A stretch of DNA of 64,000 nucleotides from Mesorhabditis belari (Eukaryota; Nematoda; Chromadorea; Rhabditida; Rhabditidae): contig CAUEEP010000937.1 in NCBI GenBank assembly GCA_958450365.1, forward strand, positions 1,736,501 through 1,800,500, in the 5' to 3' direction. Under the pieces are notes generated by a model. That model was not told where the DNA came from. It did not search any database and was given only the letters and a program-made list of their open reading frames with translations. Positions 31,427 to 43,782 of this stretch are shown piece by piece (within the stretch, counting starts at the first letter, position 1; each line of letters starts with the position of its first letter). Position numbers and translations under genes: made by a program.

Positions 31427-34400
31427 TCAGTCCTCCAAAATCGCCACTTCTGACTCGGCTCTGAAAAGGGATAAAATGGACACAGAATGGCCACAAAATG
31501 GCTACAAATGGCTACAAAATAGCCACAGAATGGCCACAAAATAGCCACAAAATCGCCACAAAATCGCCACAAAATTAGGATATTCAGCCTTGTCAGCAAA
31601 AATGTTTTAAATTTGTTTTTAAATCAAAACGGTGAGGTCCGGTTTTACTCACTAGAGAATGGTCAACTGACTTCCAAGTTTCTTCAAATTCCAAACCACA
31701 TAAGCCATTCCACGCTGAATTTCACGCTGATTCCGAATCTGGTTTCCCTTTTTTCTACGGAACATTCTGTCAAAAGTTATACGCGTTTAAAGTTTTGTAA
31801 GGAGTTTCTAAAGTAGTCAAACCGCGAGATTACAAGCTACCGGACCAGCGACCGGAGTCGAACCAGCGACCGGACTTGAACCAGCTACCGGACGCGAGAT
31901 TACAAGCCTGTCTTAGACCAGCGGTTGCAGAGGTGGCCGAGTGTGAGTTAGGATCAGTAATTAGGATTAATTAATTAGGACGCAAGGCGAGTGGTTCAAG
32001 TCCGGTAGCTGGCTCGAGTCCGGTAGCTGGCTCAAGTCCGGTAGCTGGCTCGAGTCCGGTAGCTGGCTCAAGTCCGGTAGCTGGCTCGAGTCCGGTAGCT
32101 GGCTCAAGTCCGGTAGCTGGCTCGAGTCCGGTAGCTGGCTCAAGTCCGGTAGCTGGCTCGAGTCCGGTAGCTGGCTCAAGTCCGGTAGCTGGCTCGAGTC
32201 CGGTAGCTGGCTCAAGTCCGGTAGCTGGCTCGAGTCCGGTAGCTGGCTCAAGTCCGGTAGCTGGCTCGAGTCCGGTAGCTGGTTCAAGTCCGGTAGCTGG
32301 CTCGAGTCCGGTAGCTGGCTCAAGTCCGGTAGCTGGTCCGGTAGCTTGTAATGCCGCGGTTTGACGTTTTTTTGAAACTCCTTACAAAACTTTAAACGCA
32401 TCTAACTTTTGACAGATTGTTCGGTAGAAAAAAGGGAAACCAGATTCGGAATCAGCGTGAAATTCAGCGTCGAATGGCTTATGTGATTTGGTCAGCAAAT
32501 CGAGTTGACCTTTCCTTGTGGGCCTGTAAGCTTATAAACCAGGTCAAAACATGATCCAGAGCTTAGGTTCAGGCTAGGATTGTCCAAAGGTGATTTTATT
32601 CAGACTAGGCAAAACTCGGGCAAGAAGCCTTGATCTGTTTGATGGCTGATCTGTTTCACAAAGTCATTGGGTTTTCGAGGAGCCAGACCTACTTCTGGCC
32701 TAGGCTCTGGCTGAGCTCTGGCTGAGCCTGGTTTACAGGTCCTGTTAGAGCAATAGAAATTATTTTAGACTTTGCAAAGATTCTTTAGAGTCAAACCTTT
32801 TCTTCTCATTTTTTTTCCGTCGAATCTCACACAGAAAGATGACCGTGACGAGGCAGCAAAGGATCACAAAGATCACCGCAAGAGGCACAATCCAAGCCAA
32901 ATCGCCTGAGAATTTGAGATTTTCATTGAAAAGTTGAATTAGTAGTATTTAGTATTAGGTTGATGCAAAAGTCTTTTTCATTTTTTTCGTACTTCTTTTG
33001 AAAAATAACAAAGTCATCAATTAACCTATGGTTTGCTCTAAATGAAAAGTGTTTATTGTTGAATTTCCCATCTTTTTTAAGTCAATTTGGGTTCACTTTC
33101 AAGAAAAATTCGAGAGTGAAAACGGGTTTTTCATAAAAATCTATAAAAACCTCTATAAAGAAATTGGCTGAATCAATTTCTCTGAAAATCTGAAAAAATA
33201 TCGAACTTTTTGTGCTCTATCTTTTATTTATTAACATCAAGATTGGTTTCCTTAGCTAAAGCGTCTAAAATGCATCATCGAGCCGTCGCCTTTTTTGACT
33301 ACCCGACTTCAGGCTCTCAAAAAAATCTAAACATAAGACTTTTTAAACTCGTTTTAATGTCATTTTGCAGAAAAATAATTGGCCTTTCGAATGCAATAAA
33401 CCGTTGTTCAATTGGTGCATTTGTTACTTTTTAATCAAGTACGAAAAAAATGAAAAAAGACTTTTGCATCAACCTAATAGGATTTAGTAGAGAAAATTAT
33501 TATTATGTATATTAAAATTATTACAATAGTTCAATCGATCTCAGCTTTATGCTGAAAGTTAGGTTTAAAGCTTTGGTTTAAAGATTGGGTTTAAAGATTG
33601 GAGTTAAAGATTGGATTTAAAGGTTTTGGTTTAAGGATTGGATTTAAAGATTTAAAGATTTAAAGATTTAAAGCTTGTTTCCAGTCTTTTCCCCAATGCA
33701 ACACTCAAGAAAACTAAAAACCAACGATTTCTAAATTCAGTGCCCCTTTTTCCCAATCCAATGCCCAATCCAATGCCCCTTTTACTCACTTTTCAATTTG
33801 AGCTCCTTTTTGATGACCAACAAGTATCGATGTTTGCTGAACTCATTCATCGCCTGACACGTGTAGACACCGACATTCTGTTCGCTTGCGTTATTGATCA
33901 TTATCGTGCTTCCAGAGATGTTCACCCGTCGAGCGTCTGTAAGGGAACTTGTCTTTGTTTTTTGTCTAATTTTTGTCTTATTCAGGTCGAATCAACTCTT
34001 AAAGCCCTCTATAATGATATCTTGATATAACGAGAATAATCTCTGGACAGTTAGCTGAGAGACTTGCAAGCAAAGACTTGAGAGAGAGCTGACTGAGCTT
34101 GAGAGGGAGCTGAGAGCTGACTGAGCTTGAGAGAGAGAGCTGACTGAGCATGAGAGAGAGCTGACTGAGCTTGAGAGAGAGCTGACTGAGCTTGAGAGGG
34201 AGCTGAGAGCTGACTGAGCTTGAGAGAGAGAGCTGACTGAGCTTCAGAGAGAGCTGACTGAGCTTCAGAGAGAGCTGGGCATTCAGATGAGCTCTTGAAT
34301 CTGCTCAAGTCGGCCTCTCTCTGGTGATCTGCCACACTTTTCTTAATAACAGCAAACTCTTTTGTTAAATGGGCCAAATTGGGGTTAATTTCTGGATTCA

Positions 34401-37400
34401 TTTGGAAAGTTCGCAGAGAAAATTCAGCTTTTTTTGAAGATCCATTTGACAAGAAAATCTTGCTGTATAAGCTCTAGCATTATAATTTTATCGTACTTTT
34501 ATTGAATGGTACTTTTAAAGTAAAAACTTACAAGTTTAATTGAAGGAAACCCTTTCTAAATGAAAATATTGTATCAAAAAGTATCAAAAATCGCAAATCG
34601 CCGGAGAGAGGCCGACTTGAGCTCATTCAAGTGCTTGTAAAATGAGTTATATAATCTGGATCGGGAAGCTCTTTGTAGATAAATGATGTCAAGATGAAGG
34701 GCTTTAATTTTCTATATAACACTTGGCACTTTGACAATAAGTCAGACGTTTGCAAGCAACTTTTCCAAATGTCGCGGTCATCTTGTAGTTGAAAGGCTGA
34801 CCGAAGTCTTAGCTGACCGAAGTCTTAGCCTTTCAACTACAAGCAAAGATTGGAAGATAAGCAATGAAATGCTTATGAAATGAAATGCTTATCTTCCAAT
34901 CTTTGCTTGTAATTGAAAGGCTAACGACTTCGGTCAGCCTTTCAACTACAACGTGACCGCGACATTTGGAAAAGTTGCTTGCAAACGTCTGACTTCCAAT
35001 CTTTGCAAGTTTAAAGCACTTGAGTTTTAGTTTTAGCTAATAACTAAAGTTTTAGCTAGTAACTAACCAAGTGAATGTCCATCTTTACTCCAAGAAATCG
35101 TTGGCACAGGATGTCCTAGAGCCGGACAAGTTATATTTTTTGATTGACCTCGAGACACCTCGATCGGCAAGCTCTGGAATTAGCTCTGGAATTAGCTCTA
35201 GCTGGAATTAGCTCCAATGAAATGCTATTAGCTCTATGGTCTTCTTTACTCACCTGAAGTTGATAATCTTTCTGACCGTCTTCGGAGTATGAGTCACCTT
35301 CTTCCGCTTGGGCTACCGGACGGGCTAAAATTTGCTTATGTTAATGTTAAAATGTTAAATCCTACAATAATCAGATTCTTATTTTTCAACGGAGGTATGA
35401 AAAGGAAGGAAAAGACTCTTTGGAAAGCTTAATATATGGAAAATTAATAATCTAGCCGACGGGAAACCTTGACCGCTTCATTAAGTTTCCACAAATTTCA
35501 GGCTACAGCTTTGGCTTTTAATTGGTTTTGCTTAACTTTTGGCTTTTGCCAATCCTAATGACAAAAACTCTTTGTCAACCTTGGTTTCTTACTGTAATTC
35601 CAGTTTTCCAAAGTCCCTTCCAGAACTCCAGAACTCCAACAGATCTCCAGAACTCCAACAGATCTCCAGAACTCCAAGCTCCAACAGATCTCCAACAGAT
35701 CTCCAGAACTCCAGAACTCCAACAGATCTCCAGAACTCCAAGCTCCAACAGATCTCCAGAACTCCAACAGAACTCCAGAACTCCAAGCTCCAACAGATCT
35801 CCAACAGATCTCCAGAACTCCAGAACTCCAACAGATCTCCATAACTCCAAGCTCCAACAGATCTCCAGAACTCCAATAGATCTCCAGAACTCCAAGCTCC
35901 AACAGATCTCCAACAGATCTCCAGAACTCCAAGCTCCAACAGATCTCCAGAACTCCAAGCTCCAACAGATCTCCAGAACTCCAATAGATCTCCAGAACTC
36001 CAAGCTCCAACAGATCTCCAGAACTCCAAGCTCCAACAGATCTCCAGAACTCCAAGCTCCAACAGATCTCCAGAACTCCAAGCTCCAACAGATCTCCAGA
36101 ACTCCAAGCTCCAACAGATCTCCAGAACTCCAAGCTCCAACAGACTCCAGAACTCCAATAGATCTCCAGAACTCCAAGCTCCAACAGATCTCCAGAACTC
36201 CAAGCTCCAACAGATCTCCAGAACTCCAAGCTCCAACAGATCTCCAGAACTCCAAGCTCCAACAGATCTCCAGAACTCCAAGCTCCACAGATCTCCAACA
36301 GATCTCCAGAACTCCAAGCTCCAACAGATCTCCAGAACTCCAAGCTCCAACAGATCTCCAGAACTCCAAGCTCCAACAGATCTCCAGAACTCCAAGCTCC
36401 AACAGATCTCCAGAACTCCAAGCTCCAACAGATCTCCAGAACTCCAAGCTCCAACAGATCTCCAGAACTCCAAGCTCCAACAGATCTCCAGAACTCCAAG
36501 CTCCAACAGATCTCCAGAACTCCAATAGATCTCCAGAACTCCAAGCTCCAACAGATCTCCAGAACTCCAAGCTCCAACAGATCTCCAGAACTCCAAGCTC
36601 CAACAGATCTCCAGAACTCCAAGCTCCAACAGATCTCCAGAACTCCAAGCTCCAACAGATCTCCAGAACTCCAAGCTCCAACAGATCTCCAGAACTCCAA
36701 GCTCCAACAGATCTCCAGAACTCCAAGCTCCAACAGATCTCCAGAACTCCAAGCTCCAACAGATCTCCAGAACTCCAATAAGATCTCCAGAACTCCAAGC
36801 TCCAACAGATCTCCAGAACTCCAAGCTCCAACAGATCTCCAGAACTCCAAGCTCCAACAGATCTCCAGAACTCCAAGCTCCAACAGATCTCCAGAACTCC
36901 AAGCTCCAACAGATCTCCAGAACTCCAATAGATCTCCAGAACTCCAAGCTCCAACAGATCTCCAGAACTCCAATAGATCTCCAGAACTCCAAGCTCCAAC
37001 AGATCTCCAGAACTCCAAGCTCCAACAGATCTCCAGAACTCCAAGCTCCAACAGATCTCCAGAACTCCAAGCTCCAACAGATCTCCAGAACTCCAAGCTC
37101 CAACAGATCTCCAGAACTCCAATAGATCTCCAGAACTCCAAGCTCCAACAGATCTCCAGAACTCCAAGCTCCAACAGATCTCCAACAGATCTCCAGAACT
37201 CCAAGCTCCAACAGATCTCCAGAACTCCAAGCTCCAACAGATCTCCAGAACTCCAAGCTCCAACAGATCTCCAGAACTCCAAGCTCCAACAGATCTCCAG
37301 AACTCCAAGCTCCAACAGATCTCCGAACAGATCTCCAGAACTCCAAGCTCCAACAGATCTCCAGAACTCCAAGCTCCAACAGATCTCCAGAACTCCAAGC

Positions 37401-40400
37401 TCCAACAGATCTCCAGAACTCCAAGCTCCAACAGATCTCCAGAACTCCAAGCTCCAACAGATCTCCAGAACTCCAAGCTCCAACAGATCTCCAGAACTCC
37501 AAGCTCCAACAGATCTCCAGAACTCCAATAGATCTCCAGAACTCCAAGCTCCAACAGATCTCCAGAACTCCAAGCTCCAACAGATCTCCAGAACTCCAAG
37601 CTCCAACAGATCTCCAGAACTCCAAGCTCCAACAGATCTCCAGAACTCCAAGCTCCAACAGATCTCCAGAACTCCAAGCTCCAACAGATCTCCAACAGAT
37701 CTCCAGAACTCCAAGCTCCAACAGATCTCCAGAACTCCAAGCTCCAACAGATCTCCAGAACTCCAAGCTCCAACAGATCTCCAGAACTCCAAGCTCCAAC
37801 AGATCTCCAGAACTCCAAGCTCCAACAGATCTCCAGAACTCCAAGCTCCAACAGATCTCCAGAACTCCAAGCTCCAACAGATCTCCAGAACTCCAATAGA
37901 TCTCCAGAACTCCAAGCTCCAACAGATCTCCAGAACTCCAAGCTCCAACAGATCTCCAGAACTCCAAGCTCCAACAGATCTCCAGAACTCCAAGCTCCAA
38001 CAGATCTCCAGAACTCCAAGCTCCAACAGATCTCCAGAACTCCAATAGATCTCCAGAACTCCAAGCTCCAACAGATCTCCAGAACTCCAAGCTCCAACAG
38101 ATCTCCAACAGATCTCCAGAACTCCAAGCTCCAACAGATCTCCAGAACTCCAAGCTCCAACAGATCTCCAGAACTCCAAGCTCCAACAGATCTCCAGAAC
38201 TCCAAGCTCCAACAGATCTCCAGAACTCCAAGCTCCAACAGATCTCCAGAACTCCAAGCTCCAACAGATCTCCAACAGATCTCCAGAACTCCAAGCTCCA
38301 ACAGATCTCCAGAACTCCAAGCTCCAACAGATCTCCAGAACTCCAAGCTCCAACAGATCTCCAGAACTCCAAGCTCCAACAGATCTCCAGAACTCCAAGC
38401 TCCAACAGATCTCCAGAACTCCAAGCTCCAACAGATCTCCAACAGATCTCCAGAACTCCAAGCTCCAACAGATCTCCAGAACTCCAAGCTCCAACAGATC
38501 TCCAGAACTCCAAGCTCCAACAGATCTCCAGAACTCCAATAGATCTCCAGAACTCCAAGCTCCAACAGATCTCCAGAACTCCAAGCTCCAACAGATCTCC
38601 AGAACTCCAAGCTCCAACAGATCTCCAGAACTCCAATAGATCTCCAGAACTCCAAGCTCCAACAGATCTCCAGAACTCCAAGCTCCAACAGATCTCCAGA
38701 ACTCCAAGCTCCAACAGATCTCCAGAACTCCAAGCTCCAACAGATCTCCAGAACTCCAAGCTCCAACAGATCTCCAGAACTCCAAGCTCCAACAGATCTC
38801 CAGAACTCCAAGCTCCAACAGATCTCCAACAGATCTCCAGAACTCCAAGCTCCAACAGATCTCCAGAACTCCAAGCTCCAACAGATCTCCAGAACTCCAA
38901 GCTCCAACAGATCTCCAGAACTCCAATAGATCTCCAGAACTCCAAGCTCCAACAGATCTCCAGAACTCCAAGCTCCAACAGATCTCCAGAACTCCAAGCT
39001 CCAACAGATCTCCAGAACTCCAAGCTCCAACAGATCTCCAGAACTCCAAGCTCCAACAGATCTCCAGAACTCCAAGCTCCAACAGATCTCCAGAACTCCA
39101 ATAGATCTCCAGAACTCCAAGCTCCAACAGATCTCCAGAACTCCAATAGATCTCCAGAACTCCAAGCTCCAACAGATCTCCAACAGATCTCCAGAACTCC
39201 AAGCTCCAACAGATCTCCAGAACTCCAAGCTCCAACAGATCTCCCACAATCAAATCCTATGCCTCGTCGCTCGATATGATGACTTATGATGATTTAAGTT
39301 GCTTAAATAACGTAACATCAGTGCTAGTTTTTGACTTTGTGATGCCCTCGAAAGTCTTTAACTAATTCAACTCAACTCAACTGAAATCAAAAATTGCTTA
39401 ATTTTAACCTTTGTAAAGGCTTGTGAAGTTTCGTAGTGGTGCCTGCAAATTCGTAAACGTAATAGTAAATGAATAGAATTCATAATGCACACAAGACTTG
39501 GTCTTTGGAATGTACTTTGTGCTCAAAAAGTGGAAACACACGCTTTCTCGTTTACTGAATTCACTTATCTCCACTGCAATGCTACTGAATCCGAGAAATG
39601 GCAAGACTTTTGACTTTGGGCCTAGGCGCAGATAGTTTGGCTTTTGGTCTAGGTAGTTTTTTGGTCTGCATCTAGTTTTGCACCTAGTTTTGAGCCTTTT
39701 CCAGAGCCAAGATCAATCGTTTAGTAGCCTGGCACAGAACAAGAAAGACAAGAAAGACAAGAAAGAGAAAAAACGGCTTTGAAGTAGACAATGGGCGCTA
39801 CAAACTACAAGGTTAGACTACAAACGCTTGTACGCTTGTAAAAACGCTGTAGAAACGCGTAGAATCGTTATTTTTACAAACTGTTTTTATCAAAATATCG
39901 AGCCAAGTTTAGGCTTTTGATTGGCACTAAGTTCAAGCAAATCGACAATCTCTGCCCCGACTTATAGCGGTTTTTCCGGTTTGTAGTCCTAGTTTATAGT
40001 TTGTAGTGGAATAGGACTATAAACCTGGAAAAAACTTATATAATTTAGTGCAGACATTGTCGATTTGCTTGAACTTAGTGCCATTCGAAAGCCTAAACTT
40101 GGCTCGATATTTTGGCAAAAATAATTTGTAAAAATAACCATTCTACGCGTTTCTACAGCGTTTGTACAAGCGTACAAGCGTACTAGTCTAATCTTTTAGT
40201 TTTTAGCGCCCATTCGCTACTTTAAAGCCGTTTCTTGTCTTTCTTGTCTCTCTTGCCTACAATCCTCAATCCTTCAGCTCTCCAGCTCCTTCGAAATTCA
40301 AAAACCCACCATAAATCTGGGTATTGAATGTGCCGACACCAAACTGTGTCTCCACTCGACACTCCCAAACTCCAGCCTCGAGAATCGTCGGATGATTGAT

Positions 40401-43400
40401 TGTCCATGTCGCATTTCTCTCATTCACCACTCCAATGTGTCGTCGTTCAACACCTCCACGAGTTTCCGATCGTCGCGTGAAATTCGCCTGAATTTGGCTT
40501 GAATTTGGTCTGAATTTGGCCTGAATTTGGATTGAATTTGGCTTGAATTGCCTGGACTCCTTTGTATTTTGTAAACAGAATCATTTCGCTCCAGCAATCA
40601 GAATCATTTTCTTTTATCTACACTACTGGACAATGAAATATGATATTTGAAAAACGATCGTCACTTTCGCGCGTCTGTAACTCCCTTGTCTTTACCGTAT
40701 TTCTAAATATTAATATGACCATTGTGTAGCCCTTGAAAAGAGCTTTCAGAAAATGTATAACACTAATAGTTTAAACACAAAGACAACGGAGTTACAGACG
40801 ATGATATCATTGGACGACGAATCCAATGATATCATTGGACGACGAATCCAATGATATCATCCAATGATATCATTGGATTCGTCAAGTCTTTCTCTATCGA
40901 TTGGTATAAAAAACATTTAAATTGGACAACCCAAAGCCAAGATATTTGAGCTCGAAGTTCAGCCAATGGCAATCTAACTTTGAGCTCAAATATCTTGGCT
41001 TTGGGTTATTCAATTCAAACATATTTGATATCATTCGATTCGTCAAGTCTTTCTCTATCGATTGGTATAAAAAACATTTAAATTGGACAACCCAATGGCA
41101 AGATATTTGTGTTCAAAGTTGGATTGCCAATGGTGAAGGGGCGGGGCTCGTATCAAATGCCCCACAATCCAAAAATCGATCCCAGAAATGTTATACATTT
41201 CAGAAAATGTTCTAATAGTTTACAAATAGTTTAAACTCAAAGACAAGAGAGTTACAGACGCGCGAAAGTGACGATCGTTTTTCGAATATCATATTTCATT
41301 GTCCAGTACTGTACATAGCTAAACTTGGCCAATTTGATGAATTTCTTTGTCGTAAAAGTCGTGTCTAAGTCGTGTCTAAGTCGTGTCTAAGTCTAAGTCG
41401 TGTCGTGAATTGTCTTTCAGAAATTTGTTTATTTTCAAAATTCAATTTTTGAGCAATTCAATTGGAGCAATCTTTAGCTTGATACTGTCTTTTTGAGGCT
41501 AATTTCACTAGAGCAAATTTAATTATTTAACGATTTAACGTTGAGATAAATTCGACTAAAAGATGCAAAAATGAAACCGTTCAAAGATACGTTTATGTTT
41601 TTAGGATTCGACAAAAACCTTACCGAAAGAATTTTTTGCCCCTCGGTGGCACACCATAATGTGATTGGGCCTTGTGAAGGGATGGGATGCGAATTCGATG
41701 ATTTCGTTCCCTGAATCGAGAATTCTAGAGGAATTTTATTGCAAAAAGGAAACACATTTTGAAGGCTGAGAAAACCTAATACTTTTCTAGTTTTTGGTTT
41801 ACTTTTTAGCCTTTTAGCTTAGTTTTTAGCTTTTTAGCTTACTGTTTGAACTTTTTAGCTTGGTTTTTTAGCTTTTAGCTTACTTTTCTAGTTTTTGGTT
41901 TACTTTTTAGCTTACTGTTTTAGCTTTTAGCTTAGTTTTCTAGCTTTTAGCTTACTGTTTTAGCTTTTTAGCTTACTTTTTAGCTTTTAGCTGAGTACTT
42001 TCTAGCTGAGTATCAGCTTTTTTTTTGGTTTGAAATCTAGGCACTTGTTTATTTCATTGCTTGTTTTTTTCATTTCCAATACTTTCATACAGATTTACAT
42101 GTGAATGAAAGAAAAGGAATGGAAATTGCAAATTGTAGAACGCAAATTGTAGAACGCAAATTGTAGAACGCCAATTGGAGAACGCAAATTGTAGAACGCC
42201 AATTGTAGAACGCAAATTGGAGAACGCCAATTGGAGAACGCCAATTGTAGAACGCCAATTGGAGAACGCAAATTGTAGAACGCCAATTGTAGAATGCAAA
42301 TTGTAGAACCCAAATTGTAGAACGCCAATTGGAGAACGCAAATTGTAGAACGCCAATTCGAGAACGCAAATTGTAGAATGCAAATTGCAAATTGTAGAAC
42401 GCCAATTGGAGAACGCCAATTGTCGAACCCAAATTGTAGAACGCCAATTGTAGAACGCCAATTGGAGAACGCAAATTGTAGAACGCCAATTGTAGAATGC
42501 AAATTGTAGAACGCAAATTGTAGAACGCAAATTGTAGAATACAAATTGCGCAATGTCAGATCAAAAAGCACCAAAGTAAATCCGGATTTGTAAATCCAAG
42601 CCCAGCTTTCAAAAATCAGATTTTCCTGACCATTTTGCATATATTTTTTTTAGGAAAGATCAATTAGAATGAACCCTTTTCTAGATAAAACTGAAAAAAA
42701 GAGCTCTGAGCGTCTCAAGTTCAGCAATTAGCACATGGATCTATTTACAAAGAACTCTTAACAGATTCACGACGATACGGCCCACCCGATCGGACTAATG
42801 AAGAATATTTTTGGTGTCAGTTCTTACGGATTTTATTCTTTATTTTACAGAAAGTCCTCGGTAACTTTGTGCTAGTTTTCAAGAGGAGATTCAAAGCTTT
42901 CGAATGACTCTAATAGTTTAGTTTATCTTTGGATTCTCACCAAAATATCAGTGAAACAGTAACGACTACGAGACTGTACACTCAAAATACCGAATGTGTA
43001 AAGGGTTACTTTAAAAACTAACTAGGGATGCTTTTGAGCTTGAAAATAGTTTTTCTGGTGCAGTTTTTTGCGCTGATTCTGAATATCTAGATCATTTGTG
43101 GGTAAAGTGTTGAAATTCGCAAGATATTCAGTTCCAAAGTTTCCACAGAATACCCTAAAATTGTTTAGTTAGGGTTTCTGCATCACTAAAAACAACAAAA
43201 ATGTCTGCAAGCGGCTTTGAACTCGTGAGGTAAAGAGCTGAAGGCAATCACACTAACCAGTAGGCCACCTGCGCAAAAGCAATTTGAGTTTCAAAGGATT
43301 TCAAAAGCCTAAGTCTAAGCCTATCCAAAAGCCATGCTCAAAAATTCTGTGGAAAGTTTGGAGCTGAATATCTTGCGAATTTCAACACGTCATCCGAAAT

Positions 43401-43782
43401 GATCTAGATATTCGGATTCAGCGCAAAAAACTGTACAAGAAAAACTATGTCTAGGCTAGGCTCAAAAGCCAGGTGTAAATTGAAAAGCATTTCTAAGAAG
43501 GAGCCTAAAAAAAACTAGATTTGTTCATTTACCTAACAAATTTATCATTATTTGACTTTTTGTTTGCAAATTCTCCAGCTTAAACTTTCAATTTAGAACA
43601 TAAATCTATAAAAATGCAAAAACAAAGTTAATCGACTAATTCCGAATTAAAATTACCTTGAAATTAAGGGCGATCGACGGAGAGCCGTGCACGGAGATCG
43701 CGTCGACGCTCGAAATCGATGCACTCAACAGCGACAAGAGACAAAAAGTGATTGACTGAATGGTGGCCATGAAAGAAATCAT
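31427..43782 (-). CDS. Two-Ig-domain single-pass membrane protein (ZIG-like)
   Basis: Model on the minus strand: 43782-43657, 41710-41624, 40487-40310, 35324-35254, 35173-35068, 33936-33790, 32905-32797, 31460-31427; 858 nt, 285 residues, all junctions GT-AG with matching phase. A signal peptide (ITFCLLSLLSASISSVDA) is followed by Ig domain 1 (ITLWCATEG ... EAGVWECRVETQFG), an acidic linker (EEGDSYSEDG) and Ig domain 2 (NITCPALGHPVPTISWSKDG ... NVGVYTCQAMNEFS). Next come a TM helix (WIVPLAVIFVILCCLV) and a short tail, RRKKNEKKRAESEVAILED. Two Ig domains with a TM helix fit the nematode ZIG group of small cell-surface Ig proteins, of which ZIG-1 is membrane-bound; the assignment is by architecture only. 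Likely role: cell adhesion or recognition at the surface. Introns total 11.5 kb and hold most of the local repeats. A second in-frame ATG lies at 43770. Confidence 0.85.
31690..32497. mobile_element. Foldback element with tRNA-like core and 18-bp minisatellite
   Basis: Arms of about 160 bp (31690-31860 and 32330-32497) share ACATAAGCCATTC, GATTCCGAATCTGGTTTCCC and GTTTAAAGTTTTGTAAGGAG. Between them is a tRNA-like module with A-box TGGCCGAGTGTG (31934-31945) and B-box GGTTCAAGTCC (31993-32003). The module runs directly into the 18-bp array. It lies in the last intron of the Ig gene. Confidence 0.85.
31992..32340. repeat. 18-bp minisatellite apparently grown from the tRNA-like T-arm
   Basis: About 19 copies of TCAAGTCCGGTAGCTGGC, with strict alternation of CTCAAG and CTCGAG units (36-bp higher order). 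The first unit is the B-box region of the adjacent tRNA-like module; a few inverted units sit in the left arm at 31838-31895. Confidence 0.95.
32955..33477. mobile_element. Mariner-like MITE, 523 bp, TA target duplication
   Basis: Inverted termini TTAGGTTGATGCAAAAGTCTTTTTC with TA on both sides, in the intron between the second Ig exon and the TM exon. The inner frame is a decayed fragment with no catalytic motif. A second member at 62841-63735 has the SINE inside it. Confidence 0.85.
33565..33675. repeat. Short repeat, unit GATTGGATTTAAA
   Basis: About eight degenerate copies in the same intron. Confidence 0.8.
34070..34285. repeat. Minisatellite, unit GAGAGAGCTGACTGAGCTT
   Basis: About ten copies of 19-36 bp units in the intron that splits Ig domain 2. 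Confidence 0.93.
34742..34995. mobile_element. Foldback/palindromic element
   Basis: Arms of about 115 bp share GTCAGACGTTTGCAAGCAAC, TTTGGAAAAG and CTTTCAACTACAA around a small centre. Same intron as the previous array. Confidence 0.85.
35625..39245. repeat. 3.6-kb satellite, 26-bp unit CCAACAGATCTCCAGAACTCCAAGCT
   Basis: About 135-140 units inside intron 3 of the Ig gene. Truncated units (CCAACAGATCT alone, or CCAATAGATCT joined early) recur at intervals, so the array grew by block duplication. Because 26 is not a multiple of 3 and the unit has no stop on the minus strand, three frames each stay open for about 1,200 codons. These are not genes. Confidence 0.98.
39738..40256. mobile_element. 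Foldback element, about 230-bp arms
   Basis: Arms share CAAGAAAGACAAGAAA, ATGGGCGCTA, AAACGCTGTAGAAACGCGTAGAA and TTGCTTGAACTTAGTGCCA. The centre is only about 40 bp. Its right edge is 54 bp from the Ig exon at 40310. Confidence 0.9.
40621..41315. mobile_element. MITE (family of 23065) with a nested palindromic element
   Basis: The outer termini match 23065-23291. Inside, about 40800-41195 holds a different palindromic repeat with AATGATATCATTGGA motifs. It also carries the block TTTGAGCTCAAATATCTTGG plus TCTTTCTCTATCGATTGG that recurs at 54200-54770 and 59750-60250. Confidence 0.85.
41780..42010. repeat. TTTTAGCTTAC-type degenerate repeat
   Basis: Irregular 10-19 bp units in the Ig gene intron 1. 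Confidence 0.85.
42125..42555. repeat. 14-bp minisatellite, units AACGCAAATTGTAG / AACGCCAATTGGAG
   Basis: About 30 units with two variable positions that create CAATTG palindromes in part of them. It lies in the Ig gene intron 1. Confidence 0.95.
43033..43471. mobile_element. Foldback element with a tRNA-like core
   Basis: Arms 43033-43152 and 43333-43471 share TTTTTTGCGCTGATTC, ATATCTAGATCATTT and TTGAAATTCGCAAGATATTCAG. At the centre, on the minus strand, is an A-box TGGCCTACTGGTTAGTG (43268-43252) and a B-box GAGTTCAAAGCCG (43224-43212), 28 bp apart. It lies in intron 1 of the Ig gene, transcribed in the same direction. Confidence 0.85.

Noticed and set aside
31929..32005. Functional tRNA-Leu or tRNA-Ser gene
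   Set aside because: A-box and B-box are present, but no acceptor stem pairs and the 3' end runs into the 18-bp array.
35555..39253. Three minus-strand open frames of more than 1,200 codons
   Set aside because: They are frame shadows of the 26-bp satellite; all three frames are open together and the peptides are simple repeats.
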